Source: Weeksella massiliensis
Lineage (GTDB): Bacteria; Bacteroidota; Bacteroidia; Flavobacteriales; Weeksellaceae
Length of the DNA stretch: 64,000 bases
Direction: 5' to 3'
NCBI GenBank assembly: GCA_000751595.1
Contig: CCMH01000014.1
Coordinates: forward strand, 1-64,000
Shown: positions 43,244 to 51,979 of the stretch, one piece after another
Numbering within the stretch: position 1 is the first letter of the stretch
Layout of the letters: every line of letters begins with the position of its first letter
Program-made: the position numbers and the translations under genes
Notes under the pieces: generated by a model
What the model saw: only the letters and a program-made list of their open reading frames with translations
The model's database searches: none
What the model was told of the DNA's origin: nothing

Positions 43244-45334
43244 CTATGATTGTTTTAATTGAATCGTAAAATTCTCATCTAAAAATAGATTTCCATCAAC
43301 TTTCTCATTCTCCATTACAAAACCTTTTATTTTGGTTGTTTTGTGTTTGGTAATCAAATCAATGGATTGCTTGTTGGTTAATTTTTTAGCATTCCATTCG
43401 AAAGGAAGCACAAATCCACAACCCGAAAAATTGGGGCAGCCGTACGCCGTTTTTCCTTTTACCAAAGCATGTTCTTGGCATTTAGGACATTGAAGTTCTT
43501 CTATTTTCGGCGTTTCTGTTTTTTCTTTTTTCGGTTTAGGTGTTTCTTTTGGTTCGATTCTGATGGGGCTTTTATAACTAAACTTCACACTATTGGTCAC
43601 TTCTTTCACCATCTCGATCAGTTCGTCCTTGAACACTTCTAAACTATATTCGCCTTTTTCTATTTGTCGCAATTTCAACTCCCATTGTCCGGTAAGTTCT
43701 GGGCTTTTCAGCAAGTCGTTTTCAATCAAATCAATCAATTGAATACCGGTTAAAGTAGCAAAAATGTTTTTGCGTTTTTTCTCAATATATTTTCTTTTGA
43801 AAAGCGTTTCGATGATATTTGCCCGAGTAGAAGGACGACCGATTCCGTTTTCTTTTAACAAATCGCGCATTTCTTCATCGTCCACTTGTTTACCTGCCGT
43901 TTCCATGGCACGCAACAAAGTTGCTTCTGTGTACGGTTTGGGCGGAGTGGTTTTACCTTGATGAATAAAAGGTTCGTGCGGACCTTGTTCGCCGATCACG
44001 AAATTAGGCATTGTCTTTTCTTCTTCTTTTTCTTCCTGATTCTTTTTATCTTTTGGATATAAAACGCGCCAACCTAAATCGAGAATTTGTTTTCCAGTTG
44101 CTCTAAAATTTATATCGCCAACTTTCGCTTCTACCAAAGTGTTCGATACGATGCAATCGGGATAAAAAACACCAATGAAGCGTCGGCAAATCATATCATA
44201 AATTTTCTTTTCTTCGATCGTTAAATTAGAAGGAAAGTTTCCGGTAGGAATAATCGCGTGGTGATCGGTTACTTTCGAGTTATCGAAAATATTTTTTGTT
44301 TTCGGAATTGGCTGTTCTAATATAGAAGCTGTGAAAGCAGCATACGGAGTCATTTTTTGTAAGATTCCTTCTATTTTAGGATGTAAATCTTCTGATAAAT
44401 AAGTAGTATCAACTCGAGGATAAGTTACCAATTTTTTCTCGTACAAACTTTGTACAAACTTCAAAGTATTTTCGGCAGAATAAGCTAATTTTTTATTGGC
44501 TTCCACCTGCAAGGAAGTCAAATCGAATAAACGAGGCGTTTTTTCTTTTCCTTCTTTGGTTTCGAATTCGATGATTTCTAACGGAAATTGTTTCAAATAT
44601 TCTAAACCTTTATCCGCTTTGTCTTTTGTTTTTAGCCGATCGATTGTAGCAATAAATTCAGTTTCGCGATAAAGCGTTTTTAGCTCCCAATACTCTTCAA
44701 TCACAAATGCATCAATTTCTTTTTGGCGTTCCACAATCATGGCCAATGTAGGTGTTTGCACGCGACCGATTGACAATACTGTTTTGAAAGGTGCATATTT
44801 TTTGGTAAAAGCACGCGTTGCATTAATCCCTAATAACCAGTCGCCGATTGCTCGTGCACTTCCGGCAGCATAGAGATTATTATAGAGATTACCATCTTTT
44901 AGGTTTTCGAAGCCCTCTTGTATTGCTTCTTCGGTTAGGGAAGAAATCCATAAACGTTTGAGGGGGGCATTATTTTTGGCTTTTTGCAAAACCCAACGTT
45001 GAATCAATTCTCCTTCTTGTCCTGCATCGCCACAATTAATAACTTCGGAAGATTGTTGAACAAGGCGTTCGATAATTTTAAATTGTTTTTCTACTCCTTT
45101 ATTATGGATAAGTTTTATACCGAAAGAAGGCGGAATAATCGGGAGATAATTCAGGTCCCAACTACGCCAAGTAGGGGTATAGTCGTGTGGCTCTTTGAGC
45201 GTACATAAATGCCCAAAAGTCCACGTTACTTGATATCCATTGCCTTCATAGTAGCCATCTTTGCGTTGATTGGCTCCCAAAACTTGGGCTATATCTTTGG
45301 CAACGCTCGGTTTTTCTGCGATGCAAACTTTCAT
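43244..45334 (-). CDS. topB: DNA topoisomerase III (type IA) with zinc ribbon
   Basis: 696 residues. The Toprim domain starts with CIAEKPSVAKDIA and has NCGDAGQEGELI in the acidic motif. The active-site tyrosine is in LVTYPRVDTTYL. A C-terminal zinc ribbon has CPKC then GCPNFSGC. It relaxes and decatenates DNA by single-strand passage. The start at 45334 is the first in-frame ATG. Confidence 0.95.
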   Translation of the reverse strand: MKVCIAEKPSVAKDIAQVLGANQRKDGYYEGNGYQVTWTFGHLCTLKEPHDYTPTWRSWDLNYLPIIPPSFGIKLIHNKGVEKQFKIIERLVQQSSEVINCGDAGQEGELIQRWVLQKAKNNAPLKRLWISSLTEEAIQEGFENLKDGNLYNNLYAAGSARAIGDWLLGINATRAFTKKYAPFKTVLSIGRVQTPTLAMIVERQKEIDAFVIEEYWELKTLYRETEFIATIDRLKTKDKADKGLEYLKQFPLEIIEFETKEGKEKTPRLFDLTSLQVEANKKLAYSAENTLKFVQSLYEKKLVTYPRVDTTYLSEDLHPKIEGILQKMTPYAAFTASILEQPIPKTKNIFDNSKVTDHHAIIPTGNFPSNLTIEEKKIYDMICRRFIGVFYPDCIVSNTLVEAKVGDINFRATGKQILDLGWRVLYPKDKKNQEEKEEEKTMPNFVIGEQGPHEPFIHQGKTTPPKPYTEATLLRAMETAGKQVDDEEMRDLLKENGIGRPSTRANIIETLFKRKYIEKKRKNIFATLTGIQLIDLIENDLLKSPELTGQWELKLRQIEKGEYSLEVFKDELIEMVKEVTNSVKFSYKSPIRIEPKETPKPKKEKTETPKIEELQCPKCQEHALVKGKTAYGCPNFSGCGFVLPFEWNAKKLTNKQSIDLITKHKTTKIKGFVMENEKVDGNLFLDENFTIQLKQS

Positions 45335-45656
45335 AGAATTGATTGAACTGGCAAAGGTCGGAAAAAGTTAAATGCTATAAAAATCATTATTTATTAAAAA
45401 TAATTAGGATTATCCAAAACTTATTTATTTATATTTGTTAAACGGAAAGTAATAGTAGTGATGTTTTTTTCGATTAAATAGATTTTAGTTGTTATAAAAT
45501 TTTTTTGTTTCAGAAAAATGACGATAAAACCTCTTTTTTTTATCGAAACATTAAATTTATATGAACAACCAAGAATTTATATGGTTGATTTAAAAAATTT
45601 TCACTTAATTTACACCCACGTTAATAAAAACATAAATTATTTAAAAGAATTAGTAA
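45335..45656. other. Intergenic region ahead of the exbB operon
   Basis: A 322-base AT-rich stretch without a gene. A possible -7 box (TATATTTG, 45430-45437) faces the exbB operon, with a long leader of over 200 bases. A small inverted repeat, CAACCA / TGGTTG at 45566-45587, could form a hairpin in that leader. Nothing else recognisable. Confidence 0.45.
45430..45437 (+). promoter_or_regulatory. Possible -7 box TATATTTG for the exbB operon
   Basis: Matches TAnnTTTG, but no -33 TTG is visible and the leader to exbB would be long. Confidence 0.3.
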
Positions 45657-46475
45657 ATGGAAAAGAATGTAACTGTACCAGCTAAGCAAACAGGAAAGAA
45701 AGCAGGTATTAATCCAGTAATCACAATTGTAATTTTGTATGCTATTGCAGCATGTATTTTCTACCTTTGGTTTGGTAATGAAGGGAACTTTGAGGGCGGA
45801 GATGTTGAGTATGGACACCCATTAAACTTCTTAGGAATTATTCGTAAAGGAGGTCACATCATCCCATTCTTGATGACTTTCTTCTTTATGGTAATTGTTT
45901 TCTCAATCGACCGTGGTATTGTTTTAGGTAAAGCAAAAGGTAATGGAAGTGTTGACAAATTTGTAAATGACATCCGTGCTTTATTAAACAAAAACGAAAT
46001 CAACAAAGCGATCGAACTTTGTGACAAACAAAAAGGATCTGTAGGAAATGTAGTGAAAGAAGGTTTAACAACTTACAAAGCATTACAAGATGACAATACC
46101 TTGAATAAAGAACAAAAATTAGCACAATTAAATAAAACTTTAGAAGAAGCTACAGTTTTAGAAATGCCAACATTAGAGAAAAACATGACGGTAATTTCTA
46201 CGATTGCTTCTATTGGTACTCTTATCGCGTTAATGGGAACAGTAATCGGGATGATTAAAGCGTTCTTCGCGTTAGGTGAAGGAGGAGGTTCTCCAGATGC
46301 TGCTCAATTATCAGTTGGTATTGCAGAGGCGTTAATCAATACCGGAATGGGGATTGGAGCTTCAGCTTTCGCGATTATCGCTTATGCTTTCTTTACTTCT
46401 AAAATTGATGATTTAACTTTCAAAATTGACGAAGTAGGAATGAGCATTCAGCAATCTTTCTCTGCACACAATTAA
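45657..46475 (+). CDS. exbB: ExbB/TolQ/MotA proton-channel protein
   Basis: 272 residues. Three membrane helices (about 18-37, 60-80 and 175-205), a cytoplasmic linker with coiled-coil-like EKIN region, and the conserved GTLIALMGTVIGMIKAF and GIAEALINTGMGIGASAFAIIAYAF motifs with the Thr and Gly residues lining the channel. It forms a pentamer with ExbD and TonB and converts the proton-motive force into mechanical work on outer membrane receptors. First of four co-directional genes. Confidence 0.93.
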   Translation: MEKNVTVPAKQTGKKAGINPVITIVILYAIAACIFYLWFGNEGNFEGGDVEYGHPLNFLGIIRKGGHIIPFLMTFFFMVIVFSIDRGIVLGKAKGNGSVDKFVNDIRALLNKNEINKAIELCDKQKGSVGNVVKEGLTTYKALQDDNTLNKEQKLAQLNKTLEEATVLEMPTLEKNMTVISTIASIGTLIALMGTVIGMIKAFFALGEGGGSPDAAQLSVGIAEALINTGMGIGASAFAIIAYAFFTSKIDDLTFKIDEVGMSIQQSFSAHN

Positions 46476-46563
46476 TCTAAACAATCCGAGGAGAAACTTA
46501 AGAAGTAAACTCGGTATAAGAATTAAATGATAATACAAAGATTAATTAAACAAACAGAGAAAA

Positions 46564-47166
46564 ATGGCAAGAGTTAAACCGAAAAGACATAGTCCTAACA
46601 TGGACTTAACAGCTATGAGTGACATGGCTTGGCTTTTGTTAACTTTCTTTATCTTGACATCCAACTTTCGCGAACCAGAAGTGGTAGAGGTGGTAACACC
46701 CGGTTCAGTTTCAACCTTGAAAATGGCCGACGACAATATGATGCGAATCTCAATTACCAAGGAAGGTAAGTATTTATTCTCATTAGAAGAAAAAGATAGA
46801 ATTCCTACCTTAGAAAAAATGGGAGAAAAATATGGAGTAAGATTTACAGACGGTGAAAAGAAAGCCTTTAAAGAAACCGCTGAGTTTGGTGCGCCAATGC
46901 AAGGAATGCGTCAGTTCTTGAATTTAACTTCAAGTGACCGTGAAAAATATTTGCAAAGCAACCAAGCCGGAATACCTTTGGACACGATAAGCCCTAATAA
47001 AGAAATGATTGATTGGGTTTTCGCTGCAAAGGATGTGAATGATAAAGTGAACCTTGCAATTAAAGGTGACCAAGAAGCTACTTATCCACAATTTAAGTTG
47101 CTCTTAAACGAATTGCAAGAAAAGAATATGAACAAGTTCCAGTTGATTACAACTGCAGAACAATAA
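46564..47166 (+). CDS. exbD: ExbD/TolR biopolymer transport protein (first)
   Basis: 200 residues with one N-terminal membrane helix (DMAWLLLTFFILTSNF, conserved Asp in 'TAMSDMAWLLLTFF') that carries the proton. A periplasmic domain follows, longer than in E. coli ExbD. It partners exbB; the 88-base gap contains no terminator. Confidence 0.92.
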   Translation: MARVKPKRHSPNMDLTAMSDMAWLLLTFFILTSNFREPEVVEVVTPGSVSTLKMADDNMMRISITKEGKYLFSLEEKDRIPTLEKMGEKYGVRFTDGEKKAFKETAEFGAPMQGMRQFLNLTSSDREKYLQSNQAGIPLDTISPNKEMIDWVFAAKDVNDKVNLAIKGDQEATYPQFKLLLNELQEKNMNKFQLITTAEQ

Positions 47167-47182
47167 AGAAATTTAAAAGAAA

Positions 47183-47722
47183 ATGGCACAGATACAAGAT
47201 TCGTCAGGAAATGATGGAGGTAAAGTACGCTCGAAGAAACAGTCGACTAAAGTCGATATGGCGCCCTTAGTAGATTTAGGTTTCTTATTGATTACGTTCT
47301 TTATGTTCGCGACAACGTTTAGTAAACCAAACGTTATGAATTTGAATATGCCACCCAAATTAGATAAACCTTTTGAACAGCAAAATCAAGATGAGATTAA
47401 GCTTTCGAACTCATTATCTATTATTATCGGTGGTGATAACAAATTGTATTGGCATCAGTCAGAAGTTAAGGATCTAAGTCCAGAAACTCTGAACGAAACT
47501 GATTATTCGGTTGAAGGAATACGTAAGATTATCCAAACAGCTGCTGCTAGAGCAGAAAATAAAGATATGTTTACTGTAATCATCAAACCGACAGATGATG
47601 CAAATTACAAAAACGTTGTTGACGTTTTGGATGAAATGGAAATTACCAAATCTACTAAGTACGGGATGAAAGATGCTGATACTAAAGAAGTAGAGGTTTA
47701 CAAGCAAAAAGCTGGTAAATAA
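47183..47722 (+). CDS. exbD: ExbD/TolR biopolymer transport protein (second)
   Basis: 179 residues, paralogous to the previous gene: 'VDMAPLVDLGFLLITFFMFATTF' with the essential Asp. Two ExbD genes behind one ExbB is typical in Bacteroidota and suggests a heterodimer. It lies 16 bases after the first ExbD and 34 before tonB. Confidence 0.92.
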   Translation: MAQIQDSSGNDGGKVRSKKQSTKVDMAPLVDLGFLLITFFMFATTFSKPNVMNLNMPPKLDKPFEQQNQDEIKLSNSLSIIIGGDNKLYWHQSEVKDLSPETLNETDYSVEGIRKIIQTAAARAENKDMFTVIIKPTDDANYKNVVDVLDEMEITKSTKYGMKDADTKEVEVYKQKAGK

Positions 47723-47756
47723 AGGTAAGTCGTAGAATTTTTAAAAAAGAGAAAAA

Positions 47757-48707
47757 ATGTCTAACAATAAAAATTACGAATCATTAAACGAAATTGTTTT
47801 CGAGAATAGAAATAAAGAGTATGGTGCATACCAACTCAGAAAAAACGAAAACAATGCCCTATTGAAAGCTTTGCTTCGCGGTAGTATTGTGATTTTAATT
47901 TTGGCAGGAGTTATTTGGTTTGCAAACTCAGATTTACTTTCGAATGAGCGAGTAGAAAATGCAGTTGAAGTAAACCTAGAAGATGTAACAATGCCAGAAG
48001 TTCCGGAAGAGGAAGAGGTTGTAGAACCAGAACCAGAGCCAGAACCAGAAATTCAACAAAATCATTACCAAGAAGAAACTGCTCAGGTGAAAATGATTAT
48101 ACCAGAACCAAAAAAAGAAGCCAAAGTTGAAGCAACGATTCCGGACGTGAAAGCGATTGAGAATAAAGATATTTCTTATTTTGATCGTGAAGGAAAAGAA
48201 TCTAAAACGCAAACAGGTGGAGGGGAAGTTAATCTAGATCCAGATGCAGGAAAGAACACTAAACAAGTAGCAAAAAATGATTCTAAAACCGATGGAGGTT
48301 CTGCTCCAACAACCGTAACTGCACGTACAGCTGCAATTATGGCAATTTACCCAGGTTGTGAAAGAGATGCACAAAAAGGGAAAGAAGCAGCGCAAGCTTG
48401 TCTTAACAAACGTCTTGCAGCCGATATCGGAGATGAATTACAAGATTTTACATCTATCGCTGAATCTAAAGGAATTAATGTAGCCAATGCTAAATTAAAC
48501 TTCCAGATTGATACCCAAGGTAGAATTGTGAAAATTGAACCAGCTGCTGGTAGTGAGGCAAGTTTAGGTCCTGAAGCTAAAAAAGCATTGCAGAGAATTA
48601 CCGATCGTCAACAACGTAGAGGTAAAACCATCGTTCCTGCGAAAACAGAAGATGGTAAAGCGGCAATCCTTAACTTTAGTATTCCGGTTAAATTCCAATT
48701 ACAATAA
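47757..48707 (+). CDS. tonB: Energy transducer TonB family protein
   Basis: 316 residues. 'ESLNEIVFENRNKEYGAYQLRK' at the N-terminus is the Bacteroidota TonB prefix; a membrane helix at about 42-60 follows, then an acidic/Pro-rich region (repeated EP pairs near 90-105) that crosses the periplasm, and a C-terminal TonB-like domain with KLNFQIDTQGRIVKIEPAAGSEASLGPEA. The EP repeat is low-complexity coding sequence, not a repeat element. Confidence 0.92.
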   Translation: MSNNKNYESLNEIVFENRNKEYGAYQLRKNENNALLKALLRGSIVILILAGVIWFANSDLLSNERVENAVEVNLEDVTMPEVPEEEEVVEPEPEPEPEIQQNHYQEETAQVKMIIPEPKKEAKVEATIPDVKAIENKDISYFDREGKESKTQTGGGEVNLDPDAGKNTKQVAKNDSKTDGGSAPTTVTARTAAIMAIYPGCERDAQKGKEAAQACLNKRLAADIGDELQDFTSIAESKGINVANAKLNFQIDTQGRIVKIEPAAGSEASLGPEAKKALQRITDRQQRRGKTIVPAKTEDGKAAILNFSIPVKFQLQ

Positions 48708-48731
48708 TATTTCATAGAAAATATTAATCAT

Positions 48732-48764
48732 AAAAAACCCGTTTCTTTTGAAACGGGTTTTTTT
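48732..48764 (+). terminator. Terminator of the exbB-exbD-exbD-tonB operon
   Basis: AAACCCGTTT / AAACGGGTTT around a 6-base loop with a T tract, 25 bases after the tonB stop. It sits 30 bases before the end of the convergent argE gene. Confidence 0.93.
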
Positions 48765-48794
48765 ATTGTAGTTTGATTTTAATAAACTAATTGA

Positions 48795-49868
48795 CTAAAA
48801 ATTAAAATCTTCGAGTAAATCAATATAGCGATCAATTCCTTGCTCAATTTCCGAAAGATAAATATATTCATCTGGCGTATGCGAACGAGCCGAATCTCCA
48901 GGTCCAATTTTTACAGTGGTAAAATTCATCATCGATTGATCAGATAGGGTAGGTGAGCCATAAGTCGCGCAGCCTAATGAAATCCCTTTTTGTACAATTG
49001 GATGCGTAGGATCTATTCTAGAAGAGTTCAATCGTAAAGATCGAGGGGCAATGGTAATCATATCCGAAGAAAAATCTTTTTGCAATAGTGCATTTACTAC
49101 CTCATTACTATACAATTCATTTACCCGAACATCCATCACAAGTTTACACGAATCCGGAACCACATTGTGTTGTTTTCCGGCTTCTATCTGCGTAACCGTT
49201 AATTTCACAGGTCCCATAAAATCCGAAACTTTATCGAAACTATAATTTTGTAATCGATTCAAAAGGTCATTGGCCAAATAAATCGCATTGATTCCTTCGT
49301 TGCGCGCCGCATGTCCTGTTTTTCCTTTGACTTCAATATCATAGACAATTAAACCACGCTCGGCAATTGCCATATCCATTTTGGTTGGTTCACCCACAAT
49401 TCCTAAATCTATTTTTGGAAGAGAAGGCAGCAAACTTCCAACATTCAATTTTCCTGAATTCTCTTCTTCTGCAGTTATTGCAACAATAAGATTGAACGGA
49501 ATTTCTTTGTGTTGGAAATGAATAAAAGTAGCCAATAAACTCACGGCAGAAGCGCCTGCATCGTTGCTTCCTAAGCCCGTTAATCGATCTCCTTCTACTT
49601 TTGCTTCGAAAGGATTGTAAGTCCAAGATTTTCCTGGTTTCACCGTGTCGTGATGCGAGTTGAGTAGGATTGTTTTTTTGGTTGGATCATAAGGAGAATG
49701 AAAACTATACACATTGTTGTTCATTCGTTCTGCTTTTGCGCCCGCTTGTTCTAAAAATTCGACAATACGATCAGCGGTTTTATTTTCTTCACCCGAAAAA
49801 GATTCAATTTCGATTAAATCCTTCAAGAGTTCGATTGCGTCATTTTTAAGGTCTTTTCTGTTTAACAT
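48795..49868 (-). CDS. argE: M20-family deacetylase of arginine biosynthesis (ArgE-like)
   Basis: 357 residues of the M20 peptidase/deacetylase family. HHDTVKPG carries the first metal His and Asp; GSNDAGAS, ITAEEENSG (catalytic Glu) and GEPTKM supply others; SHTPDEYI near the end the last His. It would remove the acyl group from an N-acylated ornithine. In Bacteroidota the acyl group may be succinyl rather than acetyl. It overlaps argB by 7 bases. Confidence 0.9.
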   Translation of the reverse strand: MLNRKDLKNDAIELLKDLIEIESFSGEENKTADRIVEFLEQAGAKAERMNNNVYSFHSPYDPTKKTILLNSHHDTVKPGKSWTYNPFEAKVEGDRLTGLGSNDAGASAVSLLATFIHFQHKEIPFNLIVAITAEEENSGKLNVGSLLPSLPKIDLGIVGEPTKMDMAIAERGLIVYDIEVKGKTGHAARNEGINAIYLANDLLNRLQNYSFDKVSDFMGPVKLTVTQIEAGKQHNVVPDSCKLVMDVRVNELYSNEVVNALLQKDFSSDMITIAPRSLRLNSSRIDPTHPIVQKGISLGCATYGSPTLSDQSMMNFTTVKIGPGDSARSHTPDEYIYLSEIEQGIDRYIDLLEDFNF

Positions 49869-50629
49869 AATACTGTTTTTGTTGGAGTATGAATATTGAG
49901 CGCATGAACCAAATTTACTTGTTTCACTCCCGAGGCAATCACTTCGAATGCATTGTCTAATTTAGGAATCATACCTTCGAAAATGATTTTATCCTCTTTC
50001 AATTGTTGATATTCTTTTTTATTGATGCTCGAAATAAGCGAAGAATCGTCATGGATATCTCTTAAAACTCCTATTTTATCAAAACAAAAATTTAGTTCAA
50101 CTTCATAAAATTTACTTAGCGCAATCGCAACTTGCGAAGCAATCGTATCTGCGTTGGTGTTATAAAGTTGTCCTTTTTTATCGTGTGTAATAGCGCAGAG
50201 AACAGGGGTCAAGTTCATATCTAGAAATGATTGCAATCTAGGAGTATCTACACTATTTTCATCTAAATCGCCTACGAAACCAAAATCAATAGTGTGTATA
50301 GGACGTTTTTTAGCGGTAATGCAATTAGCATCTGCACCCGAAAGTCCCAGCGCATTGATGTTGAGTTTTTGCAATTGTGCAACAATCGATTTGTTGATGT
50401 TTCCGGCATATAAACCTGTAACAACATTCAGGGTAGCTTGATCGGTAATTCGCCTTCCATCGACCATTTTAGGTTCGATTCCCAATTGTTGTAAAAGCTT
50501 AGAAGCTCCTTTTCCGCCACCATGAACCAGAAGTTTTGGCGATTTTTCTTGTGAAAAAAGCTGTAAGAAGCTAGATAATTCATCTTGATTATCGATGATT
50601 CCACCGCCTATTTTATATATTTTCAGCAT
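49862..50629 (-). CDS. argB: Acetylglutamate kinase (or N-succinylglutamate kinase)
   Basis: 255 residues of the amino-acid kinase family: IYKIGGGIIDNQ, LVHGGGKGASKLL, DGRRIT, and a late NADTIASQVA. It phosphorylates the gamma-carboxyl of an N-acylglutamate. The promoter box is 45 bases upstream on the minus strand, divergent from the GNAT-argR-argG operon. Confidence 0.93.
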   Translation of the reverse strand: MLKIYKIGGGIIDNQDELSSFLQLFSQEKSPKLLVHGGGKGASKLLQQLGIEPKMVDGRRITDQATLNVVTGLYAGNINKSIVAQLQKLNINALGLSGADANCITAKKRPIHTIDFGFVGDLDENSVDTPRLQSFLDMNLTPVLCAITHDKKGQLYNTNADTIASQVAIALSKFYEVELNFCFDKIGVLRDIHDDSSLISSINKKEYQQLKEDKIIFEGMIPKLDNAFEVIASGVKQVNLVHALNIHTPTKTVLC

Positions 50630-50673
50630 GTTAATAAAATTGTCGTGTTTTTTTTAAGTTTTTTTACGTTTTA

Positions 50674-50681
50674 CAAAAATA
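50674..50681 (-). promoter_or_regulatory. -7 box TATTTTTG for argB-argE
   Basis: A minus-strand TAnnTTTG match, 45 bases before the argB ATG. Its outer end is 7 bases from the opposite -7 box at 50689, so the divergent promoters overlap. Confidence 0.5.
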
Positions 50682-50688
50682 AAGTTTT

Positions 50689-50696
50689 TAACTTTG
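50689..50696 (+). promoter_or_regulatory. -7 box TAACTTTG for the GNAT-arg-car operon
   Basis: A TAnnTTTG match facing the GNAT gene. With transcription starting near 50703, an imperfect dyad TTCAGT / ACTGAA (50700-50717) would lie at the transcript start, a possible operator. Confidence 0.5.
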
Positions 50697-50731
50697 TGCT
50701 TCAGTATAACAACTGAATTCTTATCAAAAAA

Positions 50732-50872
50732 ATGGAAAAATTATTTCCGCTTGCAAAACGAGGCAAGTTAAATAATCAACAATCTTTTAGGCTCTACAGC
50801 CAAGCATTTTTCCTTTTTCATCGATTTTTTCAAGCTCAGTTTCAATTAAAACAAATGCAACTATGGTCGTAA
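50732..50872 (+). CDS. Possible 46-residue leader peptide ahead of the GNAT gene
   Basis: An ATG at 50732 opens a frame of 46 codons ending in TAA at 50870-50872, which overlaps the GNAT start (50863) by 10 bases. The peptide is basic, with three Arg codons (residues 10, 20 and 31), but they are not clustered as in a classical attenuator. It might only couple translation. It is weak evidence, listed because it fills the gap between the promoter and the first arg gene. Confidence 0.3.
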   Translation: MEKLFPLAKRGKLNNQQSFRLYSQAFFLFHRFFQAQFQLKQMQLWS

Positions 50873-51447
50873 GAGTGGCACATAAAGACGATGTAAAGTA
50901 TGCAGACGAATTGGTGCTTTGGTATCAAGAGTCGGCAAGACAACGAAAAACGGGAATTGCCAAACGGAATCCGATATATTTACAGCGTAAAATGGTCAAT
51001 GGCAATGCAATTATTGCTTTTGATGATGATGGTTCTTTGGCTGGTTTTAGCTACATAGAAACTTATGAAGAGGAGAAGTTTGTCGTAAACTCTGGTTTGA
51101 TCGTTCGTACCGATTTGAGAACTTCTGGAATAGGAAAAGAAATAAAGAAAGCAATTTTCGCCTTGTCGAGAACTAAGTTTCCGAACTCGAAAATCTTTAG
51201 TATAACAACTTCTTTGGCGGTGATGCGGATGAATACAAAGTTAGGATACAAACCTGTGACTTATTCTGAGCTAACACAATCCGAAGAGTTTTGGAACGGT
51301 TGCAAAAGTTGTAAGAATTATCAAATATTATTAGAAAACGAACGCAAAATGTGTATCTGTACAGGTTTAGTGTACGATAATCTTGATGATGAGTTTGCAA
51401 AGAAACAACAAGAAAATAATCAAAATGATGAAAAAGGTGCTGAATAA
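50863..51447 (+). CDS. GNAT acetyltransferase (probable ArgA-like first enzyme of arginine synthesis) with cysteine tail
   Basis: 194 residues of GNAT fold; NSGLIVRTDLRTSGIGKEIKKAIFALSR carries the acetyl-CoA pyrophosphate loop (RTSGIGK) and helix. The C-terminus has four cysteines (Cys147, Cys150, Cys164, Cys166) in GCKSCK and KMCICTG, a possible metal site. In Bacteroidota arg operons such a GNAT protein precedes argG or argR and is taken to acylate glutamate in place of the missing classical ArgA/ArgJ. The acyl donor (acetyl- or succinyl-CoA) is not resolved. First gene of the argR-argG-argC-argD-carA-carB run. Confidence 0.8.
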   Translation: MVVRVAHKDDVKYADELVLWYQESARQRKTGIAKRNPIYLQRKMVNGNAIIAFDDDGSLAGFSYIETYEEEKFVVNSGLIVRTDLRTSGIGKEIKKAIFALSRTKFPNSKIFSITTSLAVMRMNTKLGYKPVTYSELTQSEEFWNGCKSCKNYQILLENERKMCICTGLVYDNLDDEFAKKQQENNQNDEKGAE

Positions 51448-51483
51448 ATATTCATGTCATCAAAAAATTTTACCTAAATTTTG

Positions 51484-51491
51484 TAAATTTG
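51484..51491 (+). promoter_or_regulatory. -7 box TAAATTTG for argR
   Basis: A TAnnTTTG match; transcription would start near 51498, just before argR. Confidence 0.5.
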
Positions 51492-51499
51492 CGTTTTAA

Positions 51500-51517
51500 T
51501 TTGAATAATTATACAGA
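51500..51517 (+). promoter_or_regulatory. Near-consensus ARG box (ArgR operator)
   Basis: The 18-base site reads TTTGAATAATTATACAGA. Against the E. coli ArgR operator consensus wnTGAATwwwwATTCANw it has one mismatch. It ends on the base before the argR ATG and overlaps the predicted transcription start. It should let ArgR with arginine repress its own operon. Confidence 0.7.
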
Positions 51518-51979
51518 ATGAGTAATAAAAAATACAGATTTCAGCTGATAGAGGAATTAATCTCTACCCAAGAAATAGCAAGTCAAGAGGAATTGTTGAA
51601 AAAACTAATTGCCCAAGATGTGCAAGTTACTCAGGCTACTTTGTCGAGAGATTTAAAAGAATTAAAAATAATCAAAGTTCCGACCGAGAAAGGTGATTAT
51701 CGTTATCAATTACCAGAAGAAGGAATCACAACGCATAACCCGATTTTGCAGAGCGAGGTCAGTTTAGAGTTTTCTGCAAATTTGGGTGTCCTAAAAACAA
51801 AACCAGGTTACGCGACCGGTTTGGCTTTCGAGATCGACAATCATAAGCTTCGATCTTTGCTCGGCACAATTGCAGGAGACGATACTATTTTACTTATTTT
51901 GAGAGAAAATATAGATCGAAAAAATATTATAGAAGAAATACAAACAATTATACCAAACATAAAAAACAACATTTCATGA
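51518..51979 (+). CDS. argR: Arginine repressor ArgR
   Basis: 153 residues. The N-terminal winged helix contains the SRDLKEL recognition helix (QATLSRDLKELKII), and the C-terminal domain the arginine-binding and hexamerisation motif GTIAGDDTILLI with the conserved Asp-Asp. It binds ARG boxes when arginine is present. A 4-base overlap with argG makes them co-transcribed and coupled. Confidence 0.95.
   Translation: MSNKKYRFQLIEELISTQEIASQEELLKKLIAQDVQVTQATLSRDLKELKIIKVPTEKGDYRYQLPEEGITTHNPILQSEVSLEFSANLGVLKTKPGYATGLAFEIDNHKLRSLLGTIAGDDTILLILRENIDRKNIIEEIQTIIPNIKNNIS

Noticed and set aside
48020-48070. EP-rich repeat in tonB as a repeat element or CRISPR
   Set aside because: It is a short in-frame Pro-Glu run typical of TonB proteins, with no spacers.
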